From NCBI GenBank assembly GCA_004293365.1, contig RDYN01000029.1, forward strand, positions 1 through 64,000: 64,000 bases of DNA, given 5' to 3'. Made by a program: the position numbers and the translations under genes. The DNA comes from Oscillatoriales cyanobacterium. GTDB taxonomy: Bacteria > Cyanobacteriota > Cyanobacteriia > Cyanobacteriales > Microcoleaceae. Numbering within the stretch: position 1 is the first letter of the stretch; each line of letters opens with the position of its first letter. Of the stretch, positions 44,542 to 53,835 are shown piece after piece. Below the pieces are notes generated by a model. That model saw only the letters and a list, made by a program, of their open reading frames with translations. It was not told the origin of the DNA and searched no databases.

Positions 44542-45306
44542 CTACGATCGTCGCAACCAAGCCCCAGGCCAGTGAGTCACATTCTCCGTCAAATCACTCT
44601 CGCTAAACGGCCACTTAGGTTGCTCCAACACAAACTCAGGGTGCTTTTCTGCAAACTCCGCCGCCGCCGCAGTAGGATGATCCCAAGTCCATTCAGGATT
44701 TCCCCTCGGCACATCATACAAATCCTTCATAATCCCATCTGTAGCAATAATATAGGAGCCTGGTGTGACAAAACTGGAATAAGCCTCTAACTCATCAGCA
44801 ACGTGCTGTTTTGTGTGACACGAGTCAAGACTCACCAACACAGTCTCCCCTGGATTTACCAGGTTTTTAACTTGCTCTACAATACTCGTATCTGTAGAAC
44901 TGCCTTCAACTAAAGTAATGAACGATGACAGTTCGTGTTCCTCTATAGCCTTGCGGTTGTGCGGGCGAATTTCAATATCAATTCCTACAACCCTACCCTT
45001 GCCCATTGCTTTAAAAAGGCTAGCGTAATAAATCAGAGAGCCGCCGTGAGCTACCCCGGTTTCAATAATGACATGGGGTTTAACCTGATAAATAACTTCC
45101 TGAATGCGAATCATGTCTTCAGGGAGTTGAATAATAGGTCTTCCCATCCAGCTAAATGTATAGGTGTATTTTTGATTCCAGCCTAATTTCAGCCAGTATT
45201 GAGAAATGATTTCAAAAGCTTCCTTAGAATAGAGCGGGATAGTTTGACACTCACCGTCTATTTCTTGAATCAATTTTTGGGCATCTGTATCTAGCGTTAA
45301 CTTCAT
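44542..45306 (-). CDS. CmcI-type (cephalosporin hydroxylase family) O-methyltransferase
   Basis: A 254-residue protein of the CmcI/rhamnosyl O-methyltransferase family: IIETGVAHGGSLIYYASLF (AdoMet-binding loop, about residues 78-96), VVGIDIEIRPHNR, VLVSLDSCHTKQHVADEL and a C-terminal TWDHPTAAAAEF. In cell-surface loci these enzymes methylate sugar hydroxyls rather than hydroxylating cephalosporins. It is the last gene of the minus-strand deoxysugar operon, 52 bp behind the epimerase/reductase. Confidence 0.9.
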   Translation of the reverse strand: MKLTLDTDAQKLIQEIDGECQTIPLYSKEAFEIISQYWLKLGWNQKYTYTFSWMGRPIIQLPEDMIRIQEVIYQVKPHVIIETGVAHGGSLIYYASLFKAMGKGRVVGIDIEIRPHNRKAIEEHELSSFITLVEGSSTDTSIVEQVKNLVNPGETVLVSLDSCHTKQHVADELEAYSSFVTPGSYIIATDGIMKDLYDVPRGNPEWTWDHPTAAAAEFAEKHPEFVLEQPKWPFSESDLTENVTHWPGAWLRRS

Positions 45307-45358
45307 GATTTTTCCTAGTTATAATTGGATTTAGGTAACGAATCTTAGACAGCAATTT

Positions 45359-46270
45359 TTAGGACAAAAGCTGATTTTCCCACCAGATGATAGCTTGCCT
45401 TAATCCGCTTTCTAAGTTTGATTGGGGCCGCCAACCTACCTCATTAGATAAACGAGTCACATCAGCTACTAATAAAGGCGCTTCTTTCGGAGCAGAGGGA
45501 ATAGCACCTAACTGCACTAAATCCGATCGCCCGATTAGATCCGCTATTTTATACACAACATCTTTAATGGCGATCGCCCTTCCCGATCCAATATTAACAG
45601 CTCCCGTCACCTCACTCTCCAAAAGAGCCACAAAAGCATCAGCCACATCCTGTACATACATAAAATCCCGAATTTGATTGCCGTGAGAGCAGCGAGCAGG
45701 CTCTCCCTTCAAGAGAGAAAGCATCACCGAAGAAACCAGCCGATTTGGGTACTCGCCAGCACCGTAGGGAAAGAAAATACGTCCCCAAGCACTGCTGAGA
45801 CTTGTCGTCTCACCATAGCAATTTACTATCTCCTGCAAAGCATTTTTACAAATACCGTAGGGAGTATCTGGATTTCTCGGCGTGATAAATTCCGAGCAAT
45901 ACCCGTACTTCCAATCATACTCCGCGCAGGTTCCACCCATGACCACCCGATCGCCACCTTGCTCTCGAAATTGTCTCAACAATTCCAAACTAGCCTGTAC
46001 CCACAAAAAGTTATCCTCAGACTTCCAGTATTGTCCAGGTACTGTATAACACCAGGCAAAATGCAGCAAATGTGTAGGTTTTACTTGACAAACTAACTCC
46101 TTAATGGATGTATGGTCTAACAAATTTGCCAGATGCCACGTACAGTCAGAACTTAAAGTCGGCAAAGTCTTAGAAGTGACAGCATGAACCTCAAAGCCGC
46201 GTTCCACCAGCGTCTTTAAAGCGTGTCTGCCAACAAAACCCCCCGCACCCGTAACCAGCACTTTTTTCAT
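45359..46270 (-). CDS. NAD-dependent epimerase/dehydratase (nucleotide-sugar 4-ketoreductase-like)
   Basis: The 303-residue extended SDR has the NAD loop GAGGFVGRH and the active-site YGICK. Given its position after a 4,6-dehydratase, C-methyltransferase and 3,5-epimerase, it should be the final 4-ketoreductase of the sugar pathway. The ATG overlaps the rfbC-like stop by 4 bp (ATGA), so the two are translationally coupled. The C-terminal GWRPQSNLESGLRQAIIWW is normal for the family. Confidence 0.9.
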   Translation of the reverse strand: MKKVLVTGAGGFVGRHALKTLVERGFEVHAVTSKTLPTLSSDCTWHLANLLDHTSIKELVCQVKPTHLLHFAWCYTVPGQYWKSEDNFLWVQASLELLRQFREQGGDRVVMGGTCAEYDWKYGYCSEFITPRNPDTPYGICKNALQEIVNCYGETTSLSSAWGRIFFPYGAGEYPNRLVSSVMLSLLKGEPARCSHGNQIRDFMYVQDVADAFVALLESEVTGAVNIGSGRAIAIKDVVYKIADLIGRSDLVQLGAIPSAPKEAPLLVADVTRLSNEVGWRPQSNLESGLRQAIIWWENQLLS

Positions 46271-46800
46271 AGCAAGAAATCTGGATAACTCCGGTCTTTT
46301 TCAGAAATCACGCGCTGAGATATCTCCGGCCAATCAATCCCAAATATCGGGTCATCCCACCGCACTCCCCTAGCAGATTCCGAGCAATAAAACTCCGACA
46401 TCTGATAGAAAACCTCAGTATTGTCCGCCAAAGTTTGACACCCGTGAGCCATACCTTCAGGGATATATATCATCTTGCGATTCTCAGAATTTAGCTCAAC
46501 TGAAAACCAGCTTTTAAAAGTGGGCGAATCGGCACGCAAATCTATAATTACATCATAAATTCCCCCTTTTACACATCTAACTAACTTTGCTTCTTCGTGC
46601 GGTTGTGCCTGATAGTGCATCCCCCGCAAAGTACCTTTATTGAGGTTAAAAGAAATATTGCACTGCACTAAATTAGGATTCAAACCGTGTTCGGCAAATT
46701 CTTTTTGACACCAAGAACGCGCAAAAAATCCCCTCTCATCGCTTAAGGGTTCTACCTCAATAACATAAGCTCCTTTAAGTTTGGTTTCGGTAAATTTCAC
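46267..46800 (-). CDS. rfbC: dTDP-4-dehydrorhamnose 3,5-epimerase family protein
   Basis: A 178-residue cupin-like epimerase: GMHYQAQPHEEAKLVRCVKG (the HYQ catalytic region), YIPEGMAHGCQTLADN and the aromatic VFYQMSEFY. It should epimerise C3 and/or C5 of an NDP-4-keto-6-deoxysugar. I chose GTG 46800 because it overlaps the methyltransferase stop (GTGA) and has GGAGGTAATA just upstream; the open frame continues to 46848 without a better start. The neighbours suggest that its substrate is CDP- rather than dTDP-linked. Confidence 0.92.
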   Translation of the reverse strand: MKFTETKLKGAYVIEVEPLSDERGFFARSWCQKEFAEHGLNPNLVQCNISFNLNKGTLRGMHYQAQPHEEAKLVRCVKGGIYDVIIDLRADSPTFKSWFSVELNSENRKMIYIPEGMAHGCQTLADNTEVFYQMSEFYCSESARGVRWDDPIFGIDWPEISQRVISEKDRSYPDFLL

Positions 46801-48029
46801 CCTATTACCTCCACTTGAGGAATCAGCACCACAAATTTCCCTCCCCACTCGCGGATATAACCCATCTGACTTACTATCTCATCTTTGATGTTCCAAGGCA
46901 ATATCGCCAAATAATCTGGCTTAGTTTCCCGAATTTTATCTGGATGATATATCGGAATCTGAGTTCCCGGCAAGAACAAACCCTGCTTGTGCGGGCTTAA
47001 ATCCACGGTATAATCAATCAAATCCGTGCGGATACCGCAATAGTTCAGCAGCGTATTAGCCTTTGCCGGCGCACCGTAGCCCGCAATTGATTTGCCCTGG
47101 TTTTTGGCATCTATTAAGAAACTGAGCATTTGGCGTTTGGTAGACTTCACCTGTTCGCCAAATCCTAGATAAATTTCAATTTGGTTGAGGCCGGCTTGGA
47201 CTTCCTTAGCTTTCAGTTGGGAAGTGCGATCGCCAACCTGTATACTCTCACAATCTGCGTGCCTCCCGTAAATCCGCAGAGAACCGCCGTGCGTCGGTAG
47301 CTCTTCGACATCAAACAAAGTTAAACCGTGACGAGCAAAAATTTTCTCAACCGTCAGCAACGAAAAATAAGAGAAATGCTCGTGGTAAATCGTGTCAAAC
47401 AGATTGTCTTGAATGAGTTGCAATACATGAGGAAACTCCATTGTCAAAACACCCTTTGGCTTCAGGACAATTTTCATCCCCGCCACAAAGTCATTCAAAT
47501 CTGGTACGTGAGCCAACACATTATTGCCCAGCAATAAATCCGCCTGCTTCCCTTTTGCAACCAACTCTTTAGCCGTTTCCACTCCAAAAAACTTAACTAA
47601 AGTGGGAATGCCTTTTTCCTCAGCTACTTTGGCTACATTTGCCGCCGGTTCAATTCCCAATACGGGAATTCCTTTCTGCTGAAAATACTGGAGCAAATAG
47701 CCGTCATTACTTGCGAGTTCAATTACCTGACTGTTGGCGTCAAATCCAAACCTCTCCACCATCAAATCAGTGTAATTCTTGGCGTGGCGCAGCCAAGAGT
47801 CTGAATAGGAAGAAAAGTAAGCATAATCGCTGAAGATGCTATCCGGCGATTCAAATTCTTCTAGCTGCACTAAAAAACAATTACCGCAGACATAAGTATG
47901 AAGCGGATAAAATTTCTCTGCACTATTCAGACGATCGCGATCGACAAAAGCATTGGCTAGTGGCGACATCCCCAGATTTACAAAAGTATGCTCCAACGGG
48001 TGACTGCAAAAACGACATTTAGATGGCAC
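46797..48029 (-). CDS. NDP-hexose C-methyltransferase (TylC3-like)
   Basis: A 410-residue enzyme with an N-terminal zinc ribbon (CRFCSHPLEHTF...YVCGNCFLVQ, CxxC...CxxC), a central AdoMet domain (VIELASNDGYLLQYF), YHEHFSYFSL and a C-terminal GYGAPAKANTLLNYCGI...PWNIKDEI domain. This set defines sugar C-methyltransferases such as TylC3, which add a methyl branch to C3 of a 4-keto-6-deoxysugar. The start is GTG 48029, nine bases after AAGGGGG; an upstream TTG at 48065 has no ribosome binding site. Confidence 0.92.
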   Translation of the reverse strand: MPSKCRFCSHPLEHTFVNLGMSPLANAFVDRDRLNSAEKFYPLHTYVCGNCFLVQLEEFESPDSIFSDYAYFSSYSDSWLRHAKNYTDLMVERFGFDANSQVIELASNDGYLLQYFQQKGIPVLGIEPAANVAKVAEEKGIPTLVKFFGVETAKELVAKGKQADLLLGNNVLAHVPDLNDFVAGMKIVLKPKGVLTMEFPHVLQLIQDNLFDTIYHEHFSYFSLLTVEKIFARHGLTLFDVEELPTHGGSLRIYGRHADCESIQVGDRTSQLKAKEVQAGLNQIEIYLGFGEQVKSTKRQMLSFLIDAKNQGKSIAGYGAPAKANTLLNYCGIRTDLIDYTVDLSPHKQGLFLPGTQIPIYHPDKIRETKPDYLAILPWNIKDEIVSQMGYIREWGGKFVVLIPQVEVIG

Positions 48030-48078
48030 AGAATTAGCCCCCTTGACTATGATTTTTTTTATCAACTGTCACCATAGA

Positions 48079-48124
48079 TACCCCCAACCCCCCTTGTAGG
48101 GGCGGTGCCCTAGTGTCCGCCCTG
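48079..48124. repeat. Dispersed CCCCTTGTAGGGGCGG-type repeat
   Basis: The sequence CCCCCTTGTAGGGGCGGTG followed by CCCTAGTGTCCGCCC matches a repeat type I recall as common in cyanobacterial intergenic DNA. It lies between the 4,6-dehydratase and C-methyltransferase genes and may separate their transcripts. Confidence 0.45.
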
Positions 48125-48230
48125 GAAAGCTATATTTGAGACTCTCGGTACGTAAATCCTGAAATTCATTTAGTAGCACTATAGCAACTAAGATAAAGAG
48201 AATTAGAATTTGAGTCTGAGAAAGCCTCAA

Positions 48231-49229
48231 TCACACGCTGATCGCACAGGTATCTTCATTCATCAAAAAGTTTTCATACCACTCTATTGTTTCTTTCAAC
48301 CCTTCTTCTAGAGGATACTTAGATTCCCAACCCAGCATTTTTCGCGCCTTATCTGCGGATAGATACTGATGTTTTATTTCATTCTTTGCCCGATTCAATA
48401 CTACTGGCTCCAAATCAGTCTTGTTCATCAATTTCAAAACCTTGTCTACCATGCCCCGCACCGAAATTTGCAGCTCGTTGCTGAAATTAAACGCTTCTCC
48501 CAAAATCTCTTTCCTGTCCATTTGCTCTGCCAAATGGAGATAAGCTAAAACCCCATCTTTTGCATAGAAATAGTCCCGGATAAAAGTGCCATCACTCCGG
48601 ATAACTACGGGCTTATCCTGCAAAGCCGAGCGAATTGTAGACGGAACGATGCGATTAAAATTCAAATCTCCACCGCCGTAAAAATTGCCGCAGCGAGTAA
48701 TGCACACGGGCAAACCATAGGAAACGTAGTAAGTCTGACTGATTAGATCGGCACAGCTTTTAGAAACATCGTAAGGATGTTGCCCTTGCAGCGCAGTTGT
48801 TTCGCTGTAAGGAAGCACTAGCTGGTCTCCATAGGCTTTATCGCTGGATGCTATGACAATTCGACTCACACCTCCAACGCGGCGGCAAGCTTCTAGAATA
48901 TTCCAAGTACCTTTAATATTGGTTTCAAAAGTTGCGAGCGGCTCTCTATTTGCAACTCCCACAATTGTCTGAGCTGCTAAGTGAAACACCGTATCTACTT
49001 CATACTCATTAATCGCTCGTTCTACTGTTGACAAATCCTCGACACAACCGCGAACGATATTAATCTGTCGGTACCAGTCTCCAGCATAAAGTCGGGATTG
49101 CGGCACTAAGTCCCGAACTAATCCCGTTACCCAAGCTCCTCTTTCCAGCAGCTCAGCTACTAACCAGTTGCCCAAAAGGCCGGTGCAGCCTGTCACCAAC
49201 ACAGATCGATCGCGCCAAAATTCACTCAT
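48231..49229 (-). CDS. rfbG: CDP-glucose 4,6-dehydratase-like SDR
   Basis: The 332-residue extended SDR has [15 protein letters not shown] (NAD loop), [22 protein letters not shown], the [12 protein letters not shown] active site (YxxxK) and GEAFNFSNE. The AAQTIV and SSDKAYG blocks are those of RfbG rather than RfbB. It would make CDP-4-keto-6-deoxyglucose. I chose ATG 49229 since GGAGG lies 8 bases before it; the frame extends to a TTG at 49244. The matching cytidylyltransferase rfbF is not in the window. Confidence 0.9.
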   Translation of the reverse strand: MSEFWRDRSVLVTGCTGLLGNWLVAELLERGAWVTGLVRDLVPQSRLYAGDWYRQINIVRGCVEDLSTVERAINEYEVDTVFHLAAQTIVGVANREPLATFETNIKGTWNILEACRRVGGVSRIVIASSDKAYGDQLVLPYSETTALQGQHPYDVSKSCADLISQTYYVSYGLPVCITRCGNFYGGGDLNFNRIVPSTIRSALQDKPVVIRSDGTFIRDYFYAKDGVLAYLHLAEQMDRKEILGEAFNFSNELQISVRGMVDKVLKLMNKTDLEPVVLNRAKNEIKHQYLSADKARKMLGWESKYPLEEGLKETIEWYENFLMNEDTCAISV

Positions 49230-49503
49230 TCCCACAGCCTCCAAGGAGCATCACCATTATCCCTAAGTTCGTTCCAATATTTATACTCGCCGTAGGTATC
49301 ATCGCAAAAAAAAGAAACCTTCGTGCTGGTAAGCCATCAATTGCCCCTGGGCATCTCACCGCCCTAGAGGCTCTCACTCTACCATACAATCATTTGCCTC
49401 CAAATAATCAAATACGGTGTAGGAACGGCGGGGTCGAAAGGGGCTGCTTGCTCGATCGCACTATATCTAACCTATGTCTGTGGGACGGCCGATCGATCGG
49501 GCA

Positions 49504-51654
49504 TCAACTCCCTCTTTGCCTCAGTCCCAAATGGCAATACTTTTGCAGGAAAGAGCGTCCGATCCGGCTGTTGGCAGGATTTGGCCCGTAGGGCGATCGC
49601 AGAGAGTTAAACTGCAGCAGCAGAGCTTCGTCGTTTTCTGTATACTGCACTTTACCTTCGAGCCGATCGAACATTTCCAACACCAACTCATCGATCTCTT
49701 CTGGAGTATTATCGATTACTTGAATGCCCCAGGAATAAAGAAGTTTGCTGTTGAGATTGAAAAAGAAGCGAGGTAAGAGTGCTTCTTCAAACGTGAGATA
49801 GCGATTTTCTACGGACGATCGAGCTAGTTTGGGAATAAACAGATCCAAATTCGACTGCGGGCGCCCGGAAATCGGCCAAGTGTTGGTAATAGCGCTGGGA
49901 ACGCCAAATACCAAGGGAACGCAAGCGAGCCCGGAAGCGCTTCCCAGAAAGAAACGACACTCAGCAGACAAAAAAACATCCATCCAATCGCTTTTTGCGT
50001 CAGTGCGAGCGTAGTCAATTACCTGTTTCATCGGTGGCAGCGGTTTCATGGTACGATCGCCCATGCGGATGACCCAGCCGCCCCGCGCTACGATCGACTC
50101 GATAGCCAATGAGTAAGTATCAACATCAGCACTGCGGTGCGTAGTCATTCCTTCTCGGCGGAAGCCATCTTCTCGAACGTGGAGGCACACAAACCAAGCA
50201 TTTTTAGGCACTCCAAGCTGTTGCAAACAGTTCCATCCCCGCTCGAAATCCGAGGGCGACAGGCTCAGCAGCGGCGGTTTTGCTTCTGTTTGCCACTGTT
50301 TTTGCACTGTGGCAAAAGCATAACCCAGATCTACCATTTGTCCGCTGGCAAGTTTGATGTGGTAAAGGGTGTATTCCAAACAGCGCATCGTCTTCGCTAG
50401 CGGCAGCAGGCGATCGATTGTAGGGGGGTCGGTGATAATGTGGAGGTAGGGCCGCCAGTAGTCGAGCAAACAAGGATTGATAACTTGTTCCGGAGGCGCT
50501 AACAGAATTGTATGGCATTCAGGCCGCCAGCCGAGGATGCCCATTTTAATATAAAGATCTATATTGAGAGCTAGGTGGCCGATCGCTCCCAGCCAAGGCC
50601 AATTTGTGAAATATTCCGGCGTGATAAAGCGAATACCCAAATTTCCCAGGGGATGCTGGGCAAGCTGAGAGTTATATATTTCGATCGCCCCTTCCGCAGA
50701 GTCGATCGATTCGTATAATTTACCCGCATCGTAAAAATTCCAGCTCATTTTCATCCAAGCTTCTACCAGCTTGAGGCAAGCTTCCGTCCAATGTGGTTTT
50801 AGTTCGAGAACTTTTTGATAAATCTCGATCGCTTCTGCTAATTTTCCTTGCTGTATTAGTAAATTTCCCAGGTTAAACAGCGCCTCTTCCCCTACAGAAG
50901 GTTTGTTTTGTTTTTGCTTTTCCCCATCTATTTCGGCTTGCTCTATCAGTAAATTGACTAGGTTGGTACGCGATAATTCTCGATCGAAATTGAGGACGAT
51001 CGCTTTTTTATAGCTCTCAATTGCCTCGATCCGCCTGTTTTGTTGCGTTAATATTTCCCCGAGTTGGCAGTAATTTTCTGCCTGTTCTGGTGCGAGGTTA
51101 ATAGCTTTGCGGGTTGTGGCTATCGCAACTTCCAACTGCTGCTGTTTTGTCAGAGTTTCTGCTAAATTGCGGTAGGAATCTTTCACTGATGGATTAAGTT
51201 TAATCGCCTGAAAATAACAACTTTCCGCTTCATTCCACCGCTGCTGTTTTGCCAATATTTCCGCAGCTTGACAGTAGGAGGCTGCCGCTGCTTCGCGATC
51301 GCCCTGCTTGCATAGGGCTGCCCCCAAGCCGGTGTAAAATCTATAAAAATCAGGGGAAAGCTCGATCGCGCGGCGGTAAGAGGCGATCGCATCCTCCCAG
51401 CGACAGAGTTTTGCCAAAGCTTCGCCTAAATTGTAATAAGACCAAACCGAGTTAGGATTTAGTTGAATGGCGCGATCGCACGCCGTAACAGCTTCCTCCC
51501 AGCGATCGAGTTTAGCTAAGGTTTCCCCCAAATTGTGGTGAGACAAATAAAAATTGGGGTTAAGTGCGATCGCTTGGCGGTAACAGGCGATCGCTTCTGC
51601 CAACAAGCCTGCTTGCTTAAGTTTGTTTGCTTTCTGAAAATAACTTACTGTCAT
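49504..51654 (-). CDS. TPR protein with C-terminal TIGR04372-type glycosyltransferase domain
   Basis: A 716-residue protein. Residues 1-300 hold about eight TPRs (LAEAIACYRQAIALNPNF). Residues 340-700 form a transferase domain with GWRPECHTILLAPPEQVINP, WFVCLHVREDGF, the arginine-rich IVARGGWVIRMGDRTM and CRFFLGSASGLACVPLVFGVP. Roughly the same domain ends the 779-residue protein encoded at 61048-63387. It probably transfers a sugar onto a TPR-scaffolded glycan assembly. Its start overlaps the preceding SIS gene by 38 bp. Confidence 0.88.
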   Translation of the reverse strand: MTVSYFQKANKLKQAGLLAEAIACYRQAIALNPNFYLSHHNLGETLAKLDRWEEAVTACDRAIQLNPNSVWSYYNLGEALAKLCRWEDAIASYRRAIELSPDFYRFYTGLGAALCKQGDREAAAASYCQAAEILAKQQRWNEAESCYFQAIKLNPSVKDSYRNLAETLTKQQQLEVAIATTRKAINLAPEQAENYCQLGEILTQQNRRIEAIESYKKAIVLNFDRELSRTNLVNLLIEQAEIDGEKQKQNKPSVGEEALFNLGNLLIQQGKLAEAIEIYQKVLELKPHWTEACLKLVEAWMKMSWNFYDAGKLYESIDSAEGAIEIYNSQLAQHPLGNLGIRFITPEYFTNWPWLGAIGHLALNIDLYIKMGILGWRPECHTILLAPPEQVINPCLLDYWRPYLHIITDPPTIDRLLPLAKTMRCLEYTLYHIKLASGQMVDLGYAFATVQKQWQTEAKPPLLSLSPSDFERGWNCLQQLGVPKNAWFVCLHVREDGFRREGMTTHRSADVDTYSLAIESIVARGGWVIRMGDRTMKPLPPMKQVIDYARTDAKSDWMDVFLSAECRFFLGSASGLACVPLVFGVPSAITNTWPISGRPQSNLDLFIPKLARSSVENRYLTFEEALLPRFFFNLNSKLLYSWGIQVIDNTPEEIDELVLEMFDRLEGKVQYTENDEALLLQFNSLRSPYGPNPANSRIGRSFLQKYCHLGLRQRGS

Positions 51655-52276
51655 TAATTACCGAACGCTCAACATCTGTTTCTGGTAGCGAACCTTTCAT
51701 CAACCCATCTAGAATACAATGACAAATGCACAAATGGGTAATTTCAGCAAATCCATAGGCCATCGTGGGAACGTAAAAATTGAGATCTCCTAATTGACGC
51801 AGGGGATTATCCGGCGCAAAAGCTGAAAGCGTGATGACGTAACAGCCCATTTTAGCAGCTTGAGTTGCCCCAGCTAAAATATTAGCCGATTTTCCCGAAC
51901 TGCTGATGGCAAACACAATATCGCCCGATTGGGCAAAGGTGGCGATCGGCTTGCTAAAAACTTGTTCGTACCCAAAATCATTGCTGATGCAAGTGAGGAG
52001 GGCTCCGTCATTGAAAGCCATCGAGGGAAATCCTCCATTGCGCCAGTAATCTATTGCTTGGTGACTTGCTACCGCAGCGCTGCCGCCGTTACCAATGAAA
52101 ATTACTTTTCGTTGCTGTTTGCTTTGTTGGGATACTAAAGCAGCCGCCCGACTAACTGCTTCGGAAAAGGTGAGGGGATAAAGTTCTTTGTCACTCGCTT
52201 CAAAGTTTTCGCTTAAATTTGCAAGTTGGCGGAAATAGTCGGTAGCAAAGGGTAGTTCTGAGGCAAAATTTTGCAT
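51617..52276 (-). CDS. SIS-domain protein, phosphoheptose isomerase (GmhA)-like
   Basis: The 219-residue protein has the GmhA/DiaA-type SIS motifs IGNGGSAAVASH (about 60-71), LTCISNDFGYEQVF and AISSSGKSANIL. GmhA isomerises sedoheptulose 7-phosphate to D-glycero-manno-heptose 7-phosphate, so a heptose residue in the glycan is possible. The other heptose genes (hldE, gmhB) are not visible here, so this could also isomerise another phosphosugar. It is cotranscribed with the Nudix gene upstream (28-bp gap). Confidence 0.88.
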   Translation of the reverse strand: MQNFASELPFATDYFRQLANLSENFEASDKELYPLTFSEAVSRAAALVSQQSKQQRKVIFIGNGGSAAVASHQAIDYWRNGGFPSMAFNDGALLTCISNDFGYEQVFSKPIATFAQSGDIVFAISSSGKSANILAGATQAAKMGCYVITLSAFAPDNPLRQLGDLNFYVPTMAYGFAEITHLCICHCILDGLMKGSLPETDVERSVINDSKLFSESKQT

Positions 52277-52304
52277 ATTTTGTGTTCGATGGCGTAAGTT
52301 TTAA

Positions 52305-52790
52305 CTAATCTGAAACCGACCACTTTAACTTTTTTGTTGTGAATTCCTGCCAAGCCAAACTAAGTTCTGGAAAATCAATGGCTTCCACAACTTGCGGCAG
52401 CATCCGAGGAATTTTGGGCACTAAAGGCAGTTGAGTTAATTCCTCAAATGTAAATAGTTGGAAGGCTTGTCCTTCGGTTAAGGTTAATTGGCTAGTTCCA
52501 ACTGTCAGGGGAATGCCAAAAATATAGATGGTGCAAGCTCGATCGGGTACTTCCCAAGTCAGCAAGTATTTCGGTTCCGGCGGCATCCAGCAAAGTTCTT
52601 CTGCGATTTCTCGCTTCATCGCTTCGACAGGAGTTTCGCCTGCTTCCACGCTACCGCCGAACAATCCCCAGCGATCGGGGGCTATGATTTCAGGTATATT
52701 GTCTCGAAGTTGCAATAACAGGCGACTTCCTTGGTAGAGGAATGCTTTGGAAACCTGAAGATTCACCGTCGCAGCAGCATTTTGCACCAT
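52305..52790 (-). CDS. Nudix hydrolase
   Basis: The 161-residue protein carries the Nudix box at 46-66 (GSVEAGE then REIAEEL), lacking only the last Gly. It hydrolyses a nucleoside diphosphate linked to X; GDP-mannose or another sugar nucleotide is plausible in a glycan locus. The gap to the preceding SDR gene is 5 bp, so they are cotranscribed. The C-terminal KIPRMLPQVVEAIDFP is unusual but within family variation. Confidence 0.92.
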   Translation of the reverse strand: MVQNAAATVNLQVSKAFLYQGSRLLLQLRDNIPEIIAPDRWGLFGGSVEAGETPVEAMKREIAEELCWMPPEPKYLLTWEVPDRACTIYIFGIPLTVGTSQLTLTEGQAFQLFTFEELTQLPLVPKIPRMLPQVVEAIDFPELSLAWQEFTTKKLKWSVSD

Positions 52791-52795
52791 AAATT

Positions 52796-53791
52796 TTAGG
52801 TTTTTCCCAAATATTCAAACCATGCTTTTGTGGCTTCCTGAATCGAATCAGGCGTCCACACGGGTGCTTCTCGCCACAAGTCGATGTTCGCCAACATCTG
52901 CGCTACCCCTTCGGGGAAAGGAACTTTTGGTTCCCATCCCAAGAGAGTTTTAGCCTTGGTGATGTCTCCCCAAGTGCAATCAGGTTCTCCGGGGCGTTTG
53001 GGGATGTGGACGATGGGGCCGCCCAATAGTTCCACTAAGGTGAGGACGCTTTGAGGATTTCCCGATCCGATGTTGATAATTTCGCCGGTGACATCCGATG
53101 CTGCTGCGGTGACAAAAGCTTCTACCACGTCGCTGACAAAGGTAAAATCTCTGGTTTGCGTGCCATCTCCGACAAGGGTGAAGGGTTTACCTGCTAATTT
53201 TTGAGCTAAAAAGACGCCGAAAACTGCACCGTAGGCCCCTGTAGTTCTCGATCGGGGCCCGTAGACGTTAAACAAGCGCAGGGAGAGGGCGGGGAGTTTG
53301 TACACTTTTGCCCAGTGCATCACCATTTGCTCGCCTAAATATTTGGTCAAGCCGTAGGGGTGTTCGGGCTCACAGGGATAGGTTTCGGGTGTGGGATAGG
53401 TGTCTGGGATGCCGTAGCAGGTGGAGGATGCGGTGTAGACGAAGCGTTGGATTTGAGCGCTGCGGCAAGCGTCTAGCAGGCTAAAGGTGCCTTGAACGTT
53501 CGAGTGGTAGTATTGGCTGGGGTTTTCGATCGACGGTACTAAGTCGGCCAGCCCTGCTAGGTGGAATACCCAGTCTATTCCTTCTAGGGTTGAGGGGGCG
53601 ATCGCGGCTGCGTCTTGTTCTAGAAAGTTAAAGGTGTTGTAGGTTTTGGCTTGTTCTAAGTTGGCAAGGCGGCCGACAATCAGGCTGTCGAGGCCGGTGA
53701 CGGTGTGGCCGAGGGCTAAGAGGCGATCGCACAGGTGGCTGCCGATGAAGCCCGCAGCGCCGGTTACTAAGCAGTGTTTAGATGCAGTCAA
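52796..53791 (-). CDS. NAD-dependent nucleotide-sugar epimerase/dehydratase (SDR)
   Basis: A 331-residue extended SDR: GAAGFIGSHLCDRLL, VFHLAGLADLVPSIENP, YTASSTCYG and the active-site YGLTK (HPYGLTKYLGE). The C-terminal GDGTQTRDFTFVSDV is characteristic of UDP-sugar epimerases (GalE/WbpP-type) and NDP-sugar dehydratases. It starts with TTG 53791, ten bases after GAGGAG. It stands inside the long minus-strand operon between the FkbM and Nudix genes. Confidence 0.92.
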   Translation of the reverse strand: MTASKHCLVTGAAGFIGSHLCDRLLALGHTVTGLDSLIVGRLANLEQAKTYNTFNFLEQDAAAIAPSTLEGIDWVFHLAGLADLVPSIENPSQYYHSNVQGTFSLLDACRSAQIQRFVYTASSTCYGIPDTYPTPETYPCEPEHPYGLTKYLGEQMVMHWAKVYKLPALSLRLFNVYGPRSRTTGAYGAVFGVFLAQKLAGKPFTLVGDGTQTRDFTFVSDVVEAFVTAAASDVTGEIINIGSGNPQSVLTLVELLGGPIVHIPKRPGEPDCTWGDITKAKTLLGWEPKVPFPEGVAQMLANIDLWREAPVWTPDSIQEATKAWFEYLGKT

Positions 53792-53835
53792 TCAGTTTCT
53801 CCTCACATTTTGAGATGGTTTCACTTGCTTGAATT

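Noticed and set aside
49230-49503. Gene or gene remnant between the dehydratase and the TPR transferase
   Set aside because: Short plus-strand frames exist, but they have no ribosome binding site, no family motif, and no continuity across stops.
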